NCBI GenBank assembly: GCA_964609375.1
Contig: CAZSSA010000024.1
Coordinates: forward strand, 1-28,475
DNA length: 28,475 nt
Reading direction: 5' to 3'
Origin: CAZDUS01 sp964609375
GTDB taxonomy: Bacteria > Verrucomicrobiota > Kiritimatiellia > CAIKKV01 > CAITUY01
A program made the translations under genes and the position numbers. The notes under the pieces were generated by a model, which was not told where the DNA came from, did not search any database, and worked only from the letters and a program-made list of their open reading frames with translations. Below, one piece after another: positions 1 to 8,840 of the stretch. Every line of letters begins with the position of its first letter. Position 1 is the stretch's first letter.

Positions 1-30
1 TAAGCTATTCATTATTTCCCTCCTGCATAC

Positions 31-66
31 GGTAGGGACGCCTCTCCGAGGTGTCTGCTTTCTACC
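31..66. repeat. REP-like imperfect inverted repeat (hairpin)
   Basis: The arms GACGCCTC (37-44) and GAGGTGTC (48-55) pair around a TCC loop with one G-T wobble. Outer arms GGTAG (31-35) and CTACC (62-66) can extend the stem past an internal bulge. There is no T-run after it, so a simple intrinsic terminator is unlikely. The form resembles a dispersed REP-type palindrome, but only one copy is in the window, so that is an inference. Confidence 0.5.
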
Positions 67-98
67 CCCGGTCAACCTGAACTAAATTCATCCCGGTG

Positions 99-119
99 CC
101 CCTAATTCCCCTAATTCCC
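99..119. repeat. Short direct repeat, 9-bp unit, 2.3 copies
   Basis: CCCCTAATT occurs at 99-107 and again at 108-116, followed by CCC. It lies in the non-coding left edge between the 31-66 hairpin and the candidate promoter. No function can be assigned. Confidence 0.6.
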
Positions 120-131
120 AAACTTACCTCG

Positions 132-161
132 TTGATTTTCACTACTGGCGAAGCTTATACT
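132..161 (+). promoter_or_regulatory. Candidate sigma70-type promoter for the glycan cluster
   Basis: TTGATT (132-137, 4 of 6 to the -35 consensus) is separated by 18 bases from TATACT (156-161, 5 of 6 to the -10 consensus). Transcription would start near 168, placing the 185-207 hairpin in the leader of the first gene. This is a visual match only. The rest of 1-240 shows no gene that I can support. Confidence 0.35.
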
Positions 162-184
162 CACATTTTAGACAGTTAGGCATC

Positions 185-207
185 CGGATTATGCTTTGCA
201 TAATCCG
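185..207. repeat. Perfect 10-bp inverted repeat in the leader
   Basis: CGGATTATGC (185-194), loop TTT, then the exact reverse complement GCATAATCCG (198-207). The stem is perfect and the loop is tight. It is followed by CGGGCACGAAG rather than a T-tract, so it does not look like a classical terminator. It sits 33 bases before the first start codon and could be a leader structure or the end of a repeat element. Confidence 0.6.
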
Positions 208-240
208 CGGGCACGAAGTGTATCAATTTGGCCTTGTTCA

Positions 241-1074
241 ATGGACGCACCCTCCCTGAAAAACGAAAACCTGATTCCGGTTGATACGTGCCCAATCTGC
301 TCAGCCGCCTCTGTTTTAGCCGCCGGGGAAATCTGCACCATTAACACGGAATCACGTTTGGTCGTCGAACTGCGGGAGTGCATTAACTGCACTCACTGGT
401 GGCATAGTCCCATCCCGCAACAGGCCCTGCTGAACCGCTTGTACCAAACCGCCTCTCCATTTGTCGTTTCGCATGGATGGGGCGCGCCTGCCGCAAGCAG
501 GCAACCCTTGGATCCCTTCGGCACGTTGGTGGTCGGCGCTGAATCCCATGGCCACAGCCTGAATTATCTGGAGGTCGGCACGGGCACCGGCGTGCTATTC
601 CACCATATGCAGACACTCGGTCACCAGTGCCATGGCATCGATCCCGGCAACTGGTGCAAAACACCAGGCATTGTCCCCTCGATGCAGCAACTCCAGGCTG
701 ACGTAACCTTTGATGTCATCGTCCTTCAGGATGTGCTGGAACATCTGGCATCTCCATTGGACATGATGAGTGCCTGCCGCTCCAGGGCAAAGCCCGGCAC
801 CCGAATTTACTGCACATTCCCCAACCGGGATTCTTGGCTCGCCCGTCATCGCCGTGAACGCTGGCAAATGATCAGGCCGCTGGGGCATCTTCACTACTTT
901 TCCAAAAAATCATTGGAACAGTTGTTTGCCCGCTCCGGCTGGGTTCTTGACGACGCACGGACGAGCAGGACAAGGCATACAATGGACCACTTGCTGCATC
1001 GCCAATCCCTACGGGCATACGCTCACCTCCTCATCGGTAAAGATCAATGGACGGCACGGGGACATCGGGCATAA
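241..1074 (+). CDS. SAM-dependent methyltransferase with N-terminal CxxC zinc finger
   Basis: A 277-residue class I methyltransferase, probably modifying a sugar or sugar nucleotide for the glycan made by the following genes. The N-terminus has paired cysteines C17/C20 and C47/C50, typical of the zinc-binding domain that precedes many Methyltransf_23-type enzymes in polysaccharide clusters. SAM-binding motif I is EVGTGTG (111-117). The motif LQDVLEHL follows, and near the C-terminus is a GHLHYFSKKSLEQLF stretch common in this family. I chose the first ATG (241). An in-frame TTG lies at 196, but it falls inside the perfect hairpin. No strong Shine-Dalgarno is visible before 241. The substrate is unknown. 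The next gene follows after 28 bases. Confidence 0.85.
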   Translation: MDAPSLKNENLIPVDTCPICSAASVLAAGEICTINTESRLVVELRECINCTHWWHSPIPQQALLNRLYQTASPFVVSHGWGAPAASRQPLDPFGTLVVGAESHGHSLNYLEVGTGTGVLFHHMQTLGHQCHGIDPGNWCKTPGIVPSMQQLQADVTFDVIVLQDVLEHLASPLDMMSACRSRAKPGTRIYCTFPNRDSWLARHRRERWQMIRPLGHLHYFSKKSLEQLFARSGWVLDDARTSRTRHTMDHLLHRQSLRAYAHLLIGKDQWTARGHRA

Positions 1075-1102
1075 CCGATACCCCTCCTGGAAAAATCGCT
1101 TT

Positions 1103-2485
1103 ATGGCTTTATACAACAACATCATGGGATGGATTTCCCGCCATCCCGCCAAAACAGGCACGTTGGCCGGCTGGTACCAGCAAGCATGCGGGTTAATGGC
1201 CGCCGTGGTGGCCGTGCCGCTCGTCATCCGAATGCTCCCACCCGAAGAAGCGGGCCTTTGGTTTTCCTTTCAATCCATATTGGCCATTCTCTCGCTGACA
1301 GACTTTGGATTCACATTGGTGCTGTCCCGGCAAGTTGCTTTCTCCATGACAGCTCAAGGACACCCCATCGATGCCGCCACGGATTTCCTGGATATTCGCA
1401 CCGGATGGGAAGGCATCAGCGACATCTACGCCCTCACGCGCCGGATTTTCAGATGGGTTTGTGCCTTCGGCTTCCTTGCACTGGCTATCCTTTATCACAC
1501 CGTTCTTCCGCTGGGAAAACTGCTTGAAAATCCAAACACAGAAACAGCGATCTCCTGGTATGTGCTTGGAAGTTCCGGACTTCTATTAATACAAGCGAAG
1601 CCCCATCAAGCATTGCTCGACGGCATGGCTCGCGTTTATTTCACACGCCTGCTTTCTGGAACCCAACTACTGCTGAGCGGCTTTGGCGTTGTCGCCGTTC
1701 TGGTGAACGGTGGTCGGCTTATCCACATGACGTTGGCCGTATTCATTACGGCGCTATTGAACTATGCCGCCGTGCGATGGGGTGTACACAAGGCTGCCGG
1801 TGGCCATCTGGTGCGGCCTGTCCGCTTTAATCGAAACACGCTGGCTAAATTTGCGCGCATCGCCACCCCACTGGGCATCATGAGCCTAAGTGCTTTCATG
1901 GGCTCATCCGTGCAGGTCCCCTTGGTTGGCTTTCTCCTAGGAGCCACCGCCGTGCCAGCCTATTTTCTTGCTCAACGAATCGGCACCGTCCTGAACCAGG
2001 CCTGCCTGCAATTTGTATTCCCCCAAACACCGTTGTTCACACAGGAGGTTGGCGCACGGCATTATTCTGAGGCGACCCACAGGATGACGCGCACCCTCTT
2101 GTTCACGAGTGCACTGATCGTTATCGCCAATGTATTCTTCTATCTGGCAGCCCCCCTCTTGGCTGATCGATGGATAGGCCCCGGCCGCTATCTGACCGGT
2201 CTTCCCCTCCTGATTCTGGCCATTGATTTCTGCCTGATGTATGGCGCCGTGGTCTGGGGCTCCTTTATCCTCGCGCGCGGCATCAATCCATTTATGTGGT
2301 CAACCCTGCTTTCGGGTGTCATTACGGTGACGTTATGCCTGGTGTTGGGACCGCGGATCGGGGTATTGGGTATTGCCACGGCGTCGCTTGTGGCAGGGCT
2401 TGCCACAAACTACTGGTTTATCCCTTTTCAAGGCCTTCAAATGCTCCGTTCGTTCAAACATGGCTCGCCAGCGGTGGAAAAATAA
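1103..2485 (+). CDS. Wzx-type polysaccharide flippase (MOP superfamily)
   Basis: A 460-residue, highly hydrophobic protein with about a dozen membrane segments. It fits the family that flips undecaprenyl-pyrophosphate-linked repeat units across the inner membrane. The N-terminal segment ending in PLVIRMLPPEEAGLWF is typical of O-antigen/teichoic-acid flippases, where an early conserved region follows the first helix. The reading frame is open back to 926, but the hydrophilic upstream part overlaps the methyltransferase, so ATG 1103 is preferred; ATG 1127 is also possible. The next gene starts on the base after its stop codon, so co-translation is likely. Family is confident; substrate cannot be read from the sequence. 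Confidence 0.85.
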   Translation: MALYNNIMGWISRHPAKTGTLAGWYQQACGLMAAVVAVPLVIRMLPPEEAGLWFSFQSILAILSLTDFGFTLVLSRQVAFSMTAQGHPIDAATDFLDIRTGWEGISDIYALTRRIFRWVCAFGFLALAILYHTVLPLGKLLENPNTETAISWYVLGSSGLLLIQAKPHQALLDGMARVYFTRLLSGTQLLLSGFGVVAVLVNGGRLIHMTLAVFITALLNYAAVRWGVHKAAGGHLVRPVRFNRNTLAKFARIATPLGIMSLSAFMGSSVQVPLVGFLLGATAVPAYFLAQRIGTVLNQACLQFVFPQTPLFTQEVGARHYSEATHRMTRTLLFTSALIVIANVFFYLAAPLLADRWIGPGRYLTGLPLLILAIDFCLMYGAVVWGSFILARGINPFMWSTLLSGVITVTLCLVLGPRIGVLGIATASLVAGLATNYWFIPFQGLQMLRSFKHGSPAVEK

Positions 2486-3208
2486 ATGCAACGTTGCCAG
2501 GATCCCATCTTGCCTTTCGTGCTGACCGGAACCATCATTCCAAATGCCAGCCCCACCGCCCACAGCAACATTCAACAACGTCTCAATGAATATATCCGAG
2601 CCATCAACTACTATCTTGTTTTCGGCCCTGTCTATTTTATCGAGAATTCAAGCTATCCTGTCCTGGAAGACTCATTCTTTACATCCACTCCCGGCCTTCG
2701 CACCTTTCAGTACCCGAAATCAAACGGGGTAATCCAAGGCAAAGGATATCAGGAGTTCGAAATGCTCGATGCCTTTGTCACCAACCACCTTCGAGAAAAT
2801 GCGTTCATCAAGATCACAGGCCGATATTTGTACAAGAATATAGGCGACATCATCCCCGGCATGGCCAAACAACTGCCAAAAGCCGAAATCGTGATCGACC
2901 TGAAGTTCATGAAGAAGATGGCCATCGTGAGCCTTTTTGCCGTTACTAAATTTTTTTATATGCGCCACCTGATGGGCGCGTACAAGGAGATGTATGACCC
3001 TCAGAACCGCTGGGCCGAGTATGTCGTGTACTCTCGCGTCAAACAGACTCCATCCGGCATCTTTTTACTGCCAGCCCCTGCTTTACAGGCAGTGACAAGT
3101 TCCATGGCTGAAACGGTTGATATGCCCTCTACCGGACTCAATCCATGGCTACGCAACATAAAACGCCATCTTTTCTCGGCAATGGGTATGCGCGAACTGC
3201 TTTTCTAA
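2486..3208 (+). CDS. Small glycosyltransferase-like polysaccharide biosynthesis protein
   Basis: A 240-residue soluble protein that I cannot assign to a named family with certainty. Visible landmarks are FVLTGTI (11-17), YFIENSS (50-56), GKGYQEFEML (85-94) and KITGRY (109-114). A beta-strand TGTI start, an IENS turn and a KITGRY motif recur in small uncharacterised proteins of capsule and LPS clusters thought to be nucleotide-sugar-dependent transferases; I recall this from family knowledge and could not test it. The ATG directly abuts the TAA of the flippase gene, consistent with one operon. The sequence is less GC-rich than genes further right. A 47-base gap separates it from the next start. 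Confidence 0.6.
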   Translation: MQRCQDPILPFVLTGTIIPNASPTAHSNIQQRLNEYIRAINYYLVFGPVYFIENSSYPVLEDSFFTSTPGLRTFQYPKSNGVIQGKGYQEFEMLDAFVTNHLRENAFIKITGRYLYKNIGDIIPGMAKQLPKAEIVIDLKFMKKMAIVSLFAVTKFFYMRHLMGAYKEMYDPQNRWAEYVVYSRVKQTPSGIFLLPAPALQAVTSSMAETVDMPSTGLNPWLRNIKRHLFSAMGMRELLF

Positions 3209-3255
3209 ATATACCCGGCAGGACTTGTGTTACCCGGAATCAACCTGCAGTTAAT

Positions 3256-4413
3256 ATGAAAATCGCCTACATAACAACCTACGATGCCTCCAATATCCAC
3301 GCTTGGTCCGGACTGGGGAAATATATTCTCAGAGCATTACAGGATTCCGGCTTTCAAGCCGAGACCATCGGAAATCTCAAGGCCCGCTATCAACTTAGGA
3401 CGATGGCCAAAAAGGCATTCTATCGCCTGCTGTTTTCCAAACGATTCGATGGAGACTGGCTGCCTGAACGTCTGAAGGATTATGCCGCCCAGGCAGAAAA
3501 CTCCCTTGCAAGGATTCAGCATGACGTCATCTTTAGCCCTGGCACCATCCCTATTGCCTACCTGAAATCAAATAAACCAATTGTGTTTTGGACTGATGCA
3601 ACCTTTGCCGGCATAAGGGATTTTTACCAAGGCTCGATTAACCTCTGCCCGGAAACCATTCGGAACGGCAACACGGCTGAACAACAGGCTTTATCCAAAT
3701 GCCGCCTCGCCATTTACAGCTCCGACTGGGCCGCTAATTCAGCCAAGAAATTCTATGACGTCGATCCGGCAAAAGTCAAAGTGGTGCCGTTCGGGGCCAA
3801 CATCACCAGCGAACGCACCCTTCAACAACTGGAGTCCATCCTGGCCGCAAAAAACTTCGATGCCTGCAAATTACTATTTCTGGGCGTCGACTGGCTAAGG
3901 AAGGGCGGCGATACCGCTTTGAATGTGGCCAAGATTCTGAATCAACGGAACATCAGGACGGAACTTCACATTGCAGGCTGCTCCCCACCGGGGAACTTTC
4001 CGGATTATGTTAAGCAACACGGGTTCATCCCCAAGGAAACCCTCGATGGAAAAAAACTTTTCACTCAATTGATGACGGAGGCCCACTTCCTGATTCTCCC
4101 TTCACGGGCTGAATGCTACGGCGTGGTCTTTGCTGAAGCCAGTTCGTTTGGCCTGCCGTCCCTTGCCACCAACGTTGGCGGAATCCCGTCCGCCATTCGT
4201 AATGGAATCAACGGCCAGACTTTCGCGACAGAGGAAAGCCCTGAACACTATTGTGATTACATCGAGAAAATCCTGTCATCAAAACAGGCCTATAACGAAT
4301 TGGCGCGGTCTTCATTTCGCGAGTATTCGGAACGACTGAATTGGCGGGTCGCCGGTAGAACCGTCCACAATCTGTTGTCGGAGTTCTGCTCAGATCACAA
4401 GGGAAAACCATGA
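3256..4413 (+). CDS. Glycosyltransferase family 4 (GT-B fold)
   Basis: A 385-residue GT4-type enzyme expected to add a sugar to the lipid-linked repeat unit at the cytoplasmic face. It opens with MKIAYITTYDASN, the first Rossmann strand. A central segment VVPFGAN marks the start of the second GT-B domain. The C-terminal EX7E motif is clear: E286 and E294 in the stretch ECYGVVFAE, followed by FGLPSLATNVGGIPS. ATG 3256 was chosen because the GT-B strand starts there. The frame remains open to 3145, but that part overlaps the preceding gene and looks non-homologous. Its stop overlaps the next start as ATGA (4410-4413), indicating translational coupling. Donor and acceptor sugars are unknown. Confidence 0.9.
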   Translation: MKIAYITTYDASNIHAWSGLGKYILRALQDSGFQAETIGNLKARYQLRTMAKKAFYRLLFSKRFDGDWLPERLKDYAAQAENSLARIQHDVIFSPGTIPIAYLKSNKPIVFWTDATFAGIRDFYQGSINLCPETIRNGNTAEQQALSKCRLAIYSSDWAANSAKKFYDVDPAKVKVVPFGANITSERTLQQLESILAAKNFDACKLLFLGVDWLRKGGDTALNVAKILNQRNIRTELHIAGCSPPGNFPDYVKQHGFIPKETLDGKKLFTQLMTEAHFLILPSRAECYGVVFAEASSFGLPSLATNVGGIPSAIRNGINGQTFATEESPEHYCDYIEKILSSKQAYNELARSSFREYSERLNWRVAGRTVHNLLSEFCSDHKGKP

Positions 4414-5855
4414 ATGTACGATGGAAAGAATGGCTTATCATCTCTGGCGGATTAACGGTGGCCCTGCTGCTTCTCAATTCCGCCTTGTCAGGAAATTGGA
4501 AAACCCTTCTGTCCGCCATCGGATTGGTTGGCGCAATATGCCTGATCGTGCTGGCAAATTATCCCGTTTACCTCGCCTTCGGCATCCTTGCCCCGTTTGG
4601 CTTATCAATGCTGGGAGTCACCCAAATCCCGACTATTGCGCTCGTCCTCATGATTTGCATCGCCTCCATCTTCATGCGGGCCAGCATCATCACGCGCGCA
4701 CTTCCCTATCGGGGCCGGCTTGATCCCCTGGTTATGATCTTTTTCCTCTATTTGATCATCCGTTACGCCAGCGATCCGGTTTTGCCCGGCTATGCCTTAG
4801 GAATAAGCAACGATGTCACCGGTTTCCGCAGTTGGCTTAATCACTTGATCGGACTGATCCTCTTCCTCAGCTTCGGCTTTCTGATTACCAGTGTCGAAGC
4901 TGTGCAGAAGCTATTCCGATGGCTGGTTTTGTTTTCCCTCGTCTTCACAATTCTCTTTCTCGGCCTCATGTTTGTTCCGGGACAGGAACTGTCGTCGATT
5001 CTCGGGAAAATGGGCATCTTCGTTACCATGTTCGGCAATGGCTGGCGCCGCTTTGTATTTCTCCCCGCCATGGGTACTTTCCTTATCACTGCCTCCTTAT
5101 TGCCCAACTTGTTCCTTACAACTCCATTTCAACGCCGTTTATTCACGGTAATAGGGATATTAGCCGTTGTCGCCGGAGGAGGGCGCGGGTCGGTCTTGAC
5201 CTTGTTGCTCACGGTCGGAATCATCTTGATCCTCAAAAAAAGATCTCTGGCCTTCGGCGCCCTCGTCGCCGCCGTCATCGGACTCACCATCATAGCCAAC
5301 ACATTGGTTGGACACTGGTCGACCAAAACCGTGACCCCTATCGTGCGCATCATGGGTTCGTTCAGCCCAGCGCTTTCCACCGAAATCGGCGCCATGGGCA
5401 CAATGGAATGGCGCTATATCAGATGGAAGAGAGCCATGGAGGATATCCGGCAACACCCCTGGGTGGGCATGGGATATGGCGGGGTTAAGAACTATTTCGG
5501 CGTCCTTTCTGATTTTCAGGAAACATCACCGGATCTCGATGTAGAACGTGATGTAGCCATCGGAGCCACCCATAACGGCTTCATTTCGGCCGCCCGCAAC
5601 CTGGGCATTCCCTTCACCCTCCTGTTTGCCATCATCGGCCTCTGGCGGGCCTATGTTCACTGGCGCAAACTCAAGCCCCACCATCCGGCGGGCCTGCTGC
5701 CCGAAGCCCATATCTTTCTCTGCTCCTATCTCGCCGTCATGGTGCTCGGCATGACAATAGGCGGCGATATAACATTGACAGTCAATTGGCTGTTTATTGC
5801 CCTCAGTTTTGTCGTGGAAAGTCTTGATTCCGGACTCTCATCGGCCACAACCTGA
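4410..5855 (+). CDS. Wzy/O-antigen-ligase-type membrane protein
   Basis: A 481-residue multi-span inner-membrane protein with about ten or more hydrophobic segments. In the C-terminal half there is a hydrophilic periplasmic-type stretch with WRYIRWKRAMEDI, HPWVGMGYGGVKNYF and then THNGFISAARNLGI. This arrangement, with a conserved WxxA...H-P-x-x-G-x-G and a later H-N, is that of the Wzy_C family, which includes O-antigen ligases and repeat-unit polymerases. Together with the flippase at 1103 it makes the locus Wzx/Wzy-dependent. It starts within the previous gene's stop (ATGA). Polymerase versus ligase cannot be settled from sequence alone. It ends 4 bases before a convergent gene. Confidence 0.85.
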   Translation: MNVRWKEWLIISGGLTVALLLLNSALSGNWKTLLSAIGLVGAICLIVLANYPVYLAFGILAPFGLSMLGVTQIPTIALVLMICIASIFMRASIITRALPYRGRLDPLVMIFFLYLIIRYASDPVLPGYALGISNDVTGFRSWLNHLIGLILFLSFGFLITSVEAVQKLFRWLVLFSLVFTILFLGLMFVPGQELSSILGKMGIFVTMFGNGWRRFVFLPAMGTFLITASLLPNLFLTTPFQRRLFTVIGILAVVAGGGRGSVLTLLLTVGIILILKKRSLAFGALVAAVIGLTIIANTLVGHWSTKTVTPIVRIMGSFSPALSTEIGAMGTMEWRYIRWKRAMEDIRQHPWVGMGYGGVKNYFGVLSDFQETSPDLDVERDVAIGATHNGFISAARNLGIPFTLLFAIIGLWRAYVHWRKLKPHHPAGLLPEAHIFLCSYLAVMVLGMTIGGDITLTVNWLFIALSFVVESLDSGLSSATT

Positions 5856-5859
5856 GATA

Positions 5860-6696
5860 TTAGTAAGGATGGAGCGGTTCGCGCCCAAAACACCGCTTCA
5901 CCCATCGCACAGCGCCTCTCAACCACCGAATGCGTCGTAGCGGCTCGGTCCACACATAGTAGAGCGACAACCACCCCAAGTACTCTGTCCACTTCCGGTG
6001 ATGGGCACGCCGGACAGCCCGGAATGTCCTGAAAAAATCAGCCATGTGACTATCCATGATGGACCCCTGGCGACGATGATAAATACTCAACACCTGAGGA
6101 ATGTAGATGCAGGTGGCGACACGCGTTGCCCTCACCAGCCACTCATAATCCATCGCATCACGAATGGAAACATCCAGGATTCCAATTCGCTCCACAAGGC
6201 GACGGCGCAAAAACGTAGAGGCTTGATTAATGCTGGGGTCCCGAGCCAGTAGATCATCATAAGTGTACGGACGCCCTTTAACAACCTGTTCCTGCATTCC
6301 ATCGTAGCGAAGAATGATTTCATCGCCACAAAAAATATCCACATCGGGAAATCGCGCCGACCATTCCAGAACCGTGGCAAGTGCTCCAGGGTACAACTCA
6401 TCGTCCGCGTTCAACCAGGCAATCCACTCCCCACGAGCCCGCATCAACCCCTTGTTCACGGCATCAGAAAGCCCCTTGTCAGCCTCGGAAAGCCAATGAA
6501 TGCCGGGCGTCGCCTTCACTATTTCAACCGTTCCATCCGTCGAACCACCATCAATCACCCAATGCTCCAGACGGTTGGATGGCACTCCCTGCTGGCGCAC
6601 AGACTCGATGTTGCGACGAATAAACTCTGCACAGTTCAAGGCTGGCGTAACAACCGTAAATAGAACTTCTGAATTGGACTCCATGGGGTCAGACAT
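5860..6696 (-). CDS. Glycosyltransferase family 2, on the opposite strand
   Basis: A 278-residue GT-A fold transferase of the WcaA/GT2 type. Motifs: TVVTPALN near the start, VIDGGSTDGT (47-56) for nucleotide binding, DKGLSDAVNKGL (73-84), and NADDE (96-100) in the position of the metal-binding DxD. It is the only minus-strand gene between 241 and 13930. It is convergent with the Wzy-type gene (4-base gap) and divergent from the GT2-GT4 fusion. Start at ATG 6696 gives MSDPMESN; a second ATG at 6684 is possible. Neither has a strong ribosome binding site. It probably acts in the same glycan pathway, but it needs its own promoter and may have been inserted later. Confidence 0.9.
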   Translation of the reverse strand: MSDPMESNSEVLFTVVTPALNCAEFIRRNIESVRQQGVPSNRLEHWVIDGGSTDGTVEIVKATPGIHWLSEADKGLSDAVNKGLMRARGEWIAWLNADDELYPGALATVLEWSARFPDVDIFCGDEIILRYDGMQEQVVKGRPYTYDDLLARDPSINQASTFLRRRLVERIGILDVSIRDAMDYEWLVRATRVATCIYIPQVLSIYHRRQGSIMDSHMADFFRTFRAVRRAHHRKWTEYLGWLSLYYVWTEPLRRIRWLRGAVRWVKRCFGREPLHPY

Positions 6697-6703
6697 TTAT
6701 CAT
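6674..6703 (+). promoter_or_regulatory. Weak candidate promoter for the 6753 gene chain
   Basis: TTGGAC (6674-6679) and TATCAT (6698-6703) are 18 bases apart. The -10 match is good (5 of 6) but the -35 match is poor. It overlaps the 5' end of the minus-strand GT2 gene in the 56-base divergent gap (6697-6752). A promoter is expected here because the chain 6753-13930 is cut off from the upstream genes by an antisense gene. Confidence 0.25.
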
Positions 6704-6752
6704 GCCGTTATGCCTTTATCAATCAGCTTTCAAGCATCAAAAGGGGAGCGAG

Positions 6753-8840
6753 ATGCAAATTAGCGTCATCATCCCCGTTTTCAACGGCTCCTTATTTATC
6801 CAGCGCTGCCTCAACAGCGTCTTTTCCCAAACCCTCCCGGCATCGGAAATCATCGTGGTTGATGATGGCTCCACGGACAATACCCCTGAGATTCTGCGCC
6901 AGAACCAACCGGCGATTCGCGTCATCACACAAACCAACGCCGGCCGGAGCATGGCGCGTAATGCCGGGCTCCGGGAAGCACGGGGTGAGTATGTCGCCTT
7001 TCTGGATGCCGACGATGAATATCTACCTCGTCACTTGGAGCAATTGTCCACCCGTCTCCAGAAAGAGCCTGCCGAAATCGCGTTCGATTGCTTTGGTGAC
7101 CCATTCTTCACGGATTCACATCGCCTTCCCGCCAAGCCGCAACAGTCAAATGCCTTCCACCATCTGGCCAATTACCAGATATGGATACCCAATTCCATGG
7201 TCCGTCTGGGGTGGATACGAACACATCAGCTCGAATTTGCCCCTTCACTTTACCTGGCGGAAGATGCGTTGTTTTTCTGGCAGTTGATTCTTCTCGGCGC
7301 CCGTGTCGTCTATGTAAGGGAACGCGGAACACGCATCGGTGTCAGGCCGGATCATACCGCTTCCGATCCCGTGCGTACCCTGCGCGAAACCCTGAGGGCC
7401 TATGATCTCCTTGAGGAGTTCATTGCCGCAAGAGGGCTCTCTCCAAAGCACCATGAGCGAAAGTCTCTTCGCCAGGGACGTCGTCATGCGGAGATCATGT
7501 CCGCCCTCGGCACATGGCGGGAAGCCATCGGCAGTACGTGCCTCCGGATGATCACGAGGCTTTGCCGCTTCTCCCTCTCTTTCTCACCAACTCGGGGTGT
7601 GGATCGGTTGCGATGTCTTCTCGGGGTCGGCTGGGCTCTTTGTCCCCTTATCAGGCGCTCACGAATGATTGAGCGTGCAACCTTCGGCTTTACCGCTGGC
7701 ATCTCCCGGGCAACACATACCGCTGCCCCCTTGAAAGTACTGGTCGTCGGGCAGACCCCTCCCCCTTATCATGGACAGGCCATTGCCATTGAGCATTTCT
7801 TAAAGGGCTCCTATCGCAGGATATCGCTGATCCACGTTCGAATGGAATTCTCGCGCGCATCAGGCGAAGTGGGCCAATTCAAAATCAGGAAAATCGGGCA
7901 CTTGCTGCAAGTACTGGCCAACATCATCGTCATGCGCGTCCGCCACGGCGCTTCCACCCTGTACTACCCCCCGGCGGGCCCATCATGCGTTCCGCTGGCC
8001 CGTGATCTTGTCCTCCTCGGACTGACGCGCTGGCTATTTAAACACGTTGTGTTCCATTTTCACGCAACCGGCATATCAACCCTTTACCGCCAACAGGGAA
8101 TGCTCGGACAGTGGCTATTCCGACGCGCTTATTTCAAACCCGACTTGGCGCTATGTCTTTCGTCTTTAACAACGGATGACGCCGCCTTCATCCAGGCACG
8201 CCGCATCGCCATTATCCCCAATGGCGTACCGGATATCAAAATCCATGCCTCGAAACCCCGCAAGGCTCTTGTCCCTACACTTCTGTATGCCGGCAGCGTG
8301 AGGGAAAGCAAGGGGGTACTGGTGCTGATTGAGGCATGTCGCCTTCTCAACGGCACAACCCCGGCGTTTGAACTCGCGCTCATGGGCAGCCCTTACCCGG
8401 AGCCCTTCGGCGATGACGTCAAGAAAGCCATTCGCATCGCCGGCCTGACGGAACAAGCAACGCTTCTTGGCGAGCAAATCGGGACGGCAAAAACCAGTGC
8501 CTTCGCCAAGGCAGCGGTTTTTTGCTTCCCTTCCTTCTATGAAGCCGAAACCTTCCCCCTCGTACTTCTGGAAGCCATGTCCGCAGGCCTGCCGATTGTC
8601 GCCACCCAATGGCGGGGAATCCCGGCTATCGTTGAGGACGGAATAAACGGTTTCCTTGTACCACCGTACGACCCTGAGGCTTTGGCGGGAAAAATATCCC
8701 TCCTGCTCTCTGATACTCCGCTCAGACATCGCATGGGGATGGCAAGCCGGAAAATGTACGAAGACCGTTATACGTTGGAGATATTCCAGCGCAACATGGA
8801 AATAGCTCTTTCAAGTCTGTGCAAGGCTGGCAACCCATGA
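6753..8840 (+). CDS. Bifunctional GT2-GT4 glycosyltransferase fusion
   Basis: A 695-residue protein with two complete glycosyltransferase modules. Residues 1-about 290 are GT2: ISVIIPVFNG at the start, VDDGSTD (36-42) and DADD (85-88) for nucleotide and metal binding. From about residue 327 a second Rossmann strand KVLVVGQTPPP opens a GT4 module. It ends with an EX7E motif in EAETFPLVLLEAMSAGLP followed by GINGFLVPP. Such fusions can add two consecutive sugars without releasing the lipid carrier. ATG 6753 is preceded by AAGGGGAGCGAG, a good Shine-Dalgarno, which rules out the open frame back to 6702. Its stop overlaps the next start (ATGA, 8837-8840). Confidence 0.9.
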   Translation: MQISVIIPVFNGSLFIQRCLNSVFSQTLPASEIIVVDDGSTDNTPEILRQNQPAIRVITQTNAGRSMARNAGLREARGEYVAFLDADDEYLPRHLEQLSTRLQKEPAEIAFDCFGDPFFTDSHRLPAKPQQSNAFHHLANYQIWIPNSMVRLGWIRTHQLEFAPSLYLAEDALFFWQLILLGARVVYVRERGTRIGVRPDHTASDPVRTLRETLRAYDLLEEFIAARGLSPKHHERKSLRQGRRHAEIMSALGTWREAIGSTCLRMITRLCRFSLSFSPTRGVDRLRCLLGVGWALCPLIRRSRMIERATFGFTAGISRATHTAAPLKVLVVGQTPPPYHGQAIAIEHFLKGSYRRISLIHVRMEFSRASGEVGQFKIRKIGHLLQVLANIIVMRVRHGASTLYYPPAGPSCVPLARDLVLLGLTRWLFKHVVFHFHATGISTLYRQQGMLGQWLFRRAYFKPDLALCLSSLTTDDAAFIQARRIAIIPNGVPDIKIHASKPRKALVPTLLYAGSVRESKGVLVLIEACRLLNGTTPAFELALMGSPYPEPFGDDVKKAIRIAGLTEQATLLGEQIGTAKTSAFAKAAVFCFPSFYEAETFPLVLLEAMSAGLPIVATQWRGIPAIVEDGINGFLVPPYDPEALAGKISLLLSDTPLRHRMGMASRKMYEDRYTLEIFQRNMEIALSSLCKAGNP

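Noticed and set aside
185..207. Perfect hairpin as an intrinsic terminator of an upstream gene
   Set aside because: No T-tract follows and it lies downstream of a plausible promoter; kept as a structural repeat only.
172..207. Integron attC-like site suggested by GTTAGGC next to a palindrome
   Set aside because: No matching RYYYAAC partner at suitable distance, no integrase and no cassette structure.
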